Source: Aquila chrysaetos chrysaetos | Taxonomy: Eukaryota > Chordata > Aves > Accipitriformes > Accipitridae | Length of the DNA stretch: 64,000 nt | NCBI RefSeq assembly: GCF_900496995.4 | Contig: NC_044030.1 | Coordinates: forward strand, 15,436,851-15,500,850 | Reading direction: 5' to 3' | Shown here: positions 62,465-64,000 of the stretch, in pieces | How the letters are laid out: each line of letters begins with the position of its first letter | Numbering within the stretch: the first letter of the stretch is position 1 | Translations under genes and position numbers: made by a program | The notes under the pieces: generated by a model | What the model saw: only the letters and a program-made list of their open reading frames with translations | The model's database searches: none | Told to the model about the DNA's origin: nothing

Positions 62465-64000
62465 TTGGCTCTGCTGTGAGGTAAGAGACACATGCTGTGA
62501 ATCTGTCCCTCAGTGAGCGTGCTGGATAAGTACAGGAAAGCTTTAAAACATCCTTCTCCAAACAGAAGTTTGGCCAATGTTGCTGTATCAAATTGTAGTT
62601 CTCTGCAGTCTGAAATTAAATTTACCTCTGTACCAAGCACCTCTAGAAGATTCATCATCTGCGTAAGCCCTGTTCTCAACACTAACCTGGTAGACTCTGC
62701 ATCACACTGGCCATCTGCACAATTTCATCTTCTGAACCACGTGCTTTTGTGGAGGTCATTCTTACAACTGTTTTGATACTTCCTTTTTAGTGACTTACAG
62801 TGTGCAAGCTAATTAGATTTTGTCACTTCATGAAAATAAATCTAAACAGTATACAAAAAATTAATGTTGTATGACTAACTAGTTTCTGAGTTTAATACAG
62901 TGTAAAGCTCTTCAAAACAATAATACCATTTTCTACCCTGCTTTTAAAATTTTAAACTCACCAGTTCCAGGCTTCATCCAAACTGAAGCAATTAAAATAT
63001 TTTATTTCATATATAATGAATAATATTTTTTTAACGAGGTAAAAAAGAGTAAAGGTAAAATTTTACTGAATTAAAATGTCTATCTTCTAAACCAGAATAT
63101 CTGCAATACTAATTCATACTAGCTACCATCTTTCCAATATATATGTAAAAGCTAAATAAAGCTACTGACTAATTTCTTAGCATGACATCTGGAAGTTAGT
63201 GTTGCTTGGATATAAGCCTCTTGTTAAAATGTTATGCCTGATGTAATCTCTGACATTACAGGTGAATAACAAGGGTGCTCTTTAACGATCCTTAGTAAAG
63301 AGGAAAGTGAATGTCATCAACTAGATGTAAAAGTTTTTAGTTGTCTACTAAAAAAAAACCCACATACTTCTTCTTCTTACCCCTATTTCCTTGTACATTT
63401 GACCTAAAATCATTGTGATTCTAACAGTCTTTAGGTCTGAACAGCAGAGTTGTATTCTGTCTTTTCATCTTAAAAACAAAAAAAGTAAAAAAGGAAAAGA
63501 AGTTGGCATTTATAAAATGAGATAATGCTGGAAAATCATTAAAAATGAGCGCTGAATCTACACCTAACTGAAAAAAAAAACCTGGAAAAAATAATATTGA
63601 GTTCATTTTGCATCAAGGTTTAGGAGCAAATAAAGTAAATGGAGAAGAAGGGAAGAACTGATAGCCTTACTGAAGTCAGTTGCAATCTGTCCCAGATTTC
63701 ACAAATAAAAGCAATCACTGTGCTTTCATGATATGTTCAGTCAAGGAGTATTCTGGTTTCCTGCTTCTCTGGAAAAACTTATTTTCTCTTTCCATCATTT
63801 TTGCTTTAGCAGCACTGACAGCAGGAATCAACTTTCCATTGTTCATGGTGTCTCCATGCACTGACTATTACTTGGTGACTTTTGGAGTCAGTAGCATTCC
63901 TATGAACTTCAGCCAGCTTTGGATCTTCCCCCACAGAAAGAATGACCATGTTCCAGAGAGTACAATAGGGCTTTTCAACCTCTAAAGAAATAAAATTTTC
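62465..64000. other. Unique AT-rich stretch, no gene recognised
   Basis: No gene or named repeat is seen. The 101-codon plus-strand open stretch at 63680-63985 contains a hydrophobic segment but no motif I recognise. Confidence 0.45.

Noticed and set aside
62173..62682. 169-codon minus-strand open stretch
   Set aside because: It is antisense to the 3' part of a plus-strand CR1.
1..64000. CRISPR arrays, operons, phage or defence systems, tRNA and rRNA genes
   Set aside because: The sequence is vertebrate nuclear DNA by its CR1 and LTR content. I saw no regular spaced repeats, no tandem gene clusters and no tRNA A/B-box pattern; a tRNA scan was not possible.

Overview
The window looks like AT-rich nuclear DNA from a bird. 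It carries many CR1 non-LTR retrotransposon fragments, including CR1 3' tails with the octamer-type end (ATTCTATG-like) and open stretches matching the CR1 ORF1, endonuclease and reverse-transcriptase/C-terminal regions. It also carries solitary LTRs of endogenous retroviruses with TG...CA ends and short target-site duplications, several of them with the end sequence (GGCTGGGGTTAAACCACAACA type) common in avian genomes. No complete protein-coding gene, rRNA, tRNA, CRISPR or prokaryotic feature is visible. The DNA is best read as intergenic or intronic.

Layout. 1-4.9 kb: unique AT-rich DNA with one possible minus-strand exon (880-992). 4.9-7.5 kb: a compact GC-richer cluster holding a broken RING-finger gene copy (5364-6160), a minus-strand CR1 piece, and two dispersed modules here called X and Y. 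9.5-10.2 kb: solo LTR. 10.2-14 kb: unique DNA with a Z-DNA-prone tract and a CTCF-like motif. 14.1-16.8 kb: a second cluster of X, Y and CR1 fragments in both orientations. 16.8-23.3 kb: nothing recognised. 23.3-26.4 kb: two solo LTRs, one per strand. 26.4-33.6 kb: unique. 33.6-35.8 kb: an LTR tail, a 699-bp solo LTR, a candidate exon and a CR1 tail. 36-45 kb: mostly unique with one CR1. 45.2-47.3 kb: a 999-bp solo LTR and a CR1. 47.3-57.9 kb: mostly unique with an internally shortened LTR (54.6 kb) and an (ATG)n(GTG)n microsatellite. 57.9-59.2 kb: a CR1 split by a solo LTR. 61.4-62.5 kb: a CR1 running into its 3' end. The remainder is unique.

The most useful results are structural. Six solo LTRs can be bounded by matching 5-bp direct repeats (five exact, one with a mismatch). 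Four of them share a TGTRAGRGACT 5' terminus and a GACA 3' terminus and appear to form one superfamily. One sits inside a CR1, giving a relative age. A RING-finger retrocopy-like pseudogene is recognisable with its individual lesions. On the minus strand several short segments have exon-like splice borders. Two of them (36159-36189 and 34879-35047) join in phase and could belong to a large gene whose introns fill this window, but I do not recognise the protein.

I found no convincing new biological system. All calls rest on reading the sequence and on remembered family consensus; no alignment or database search was run.
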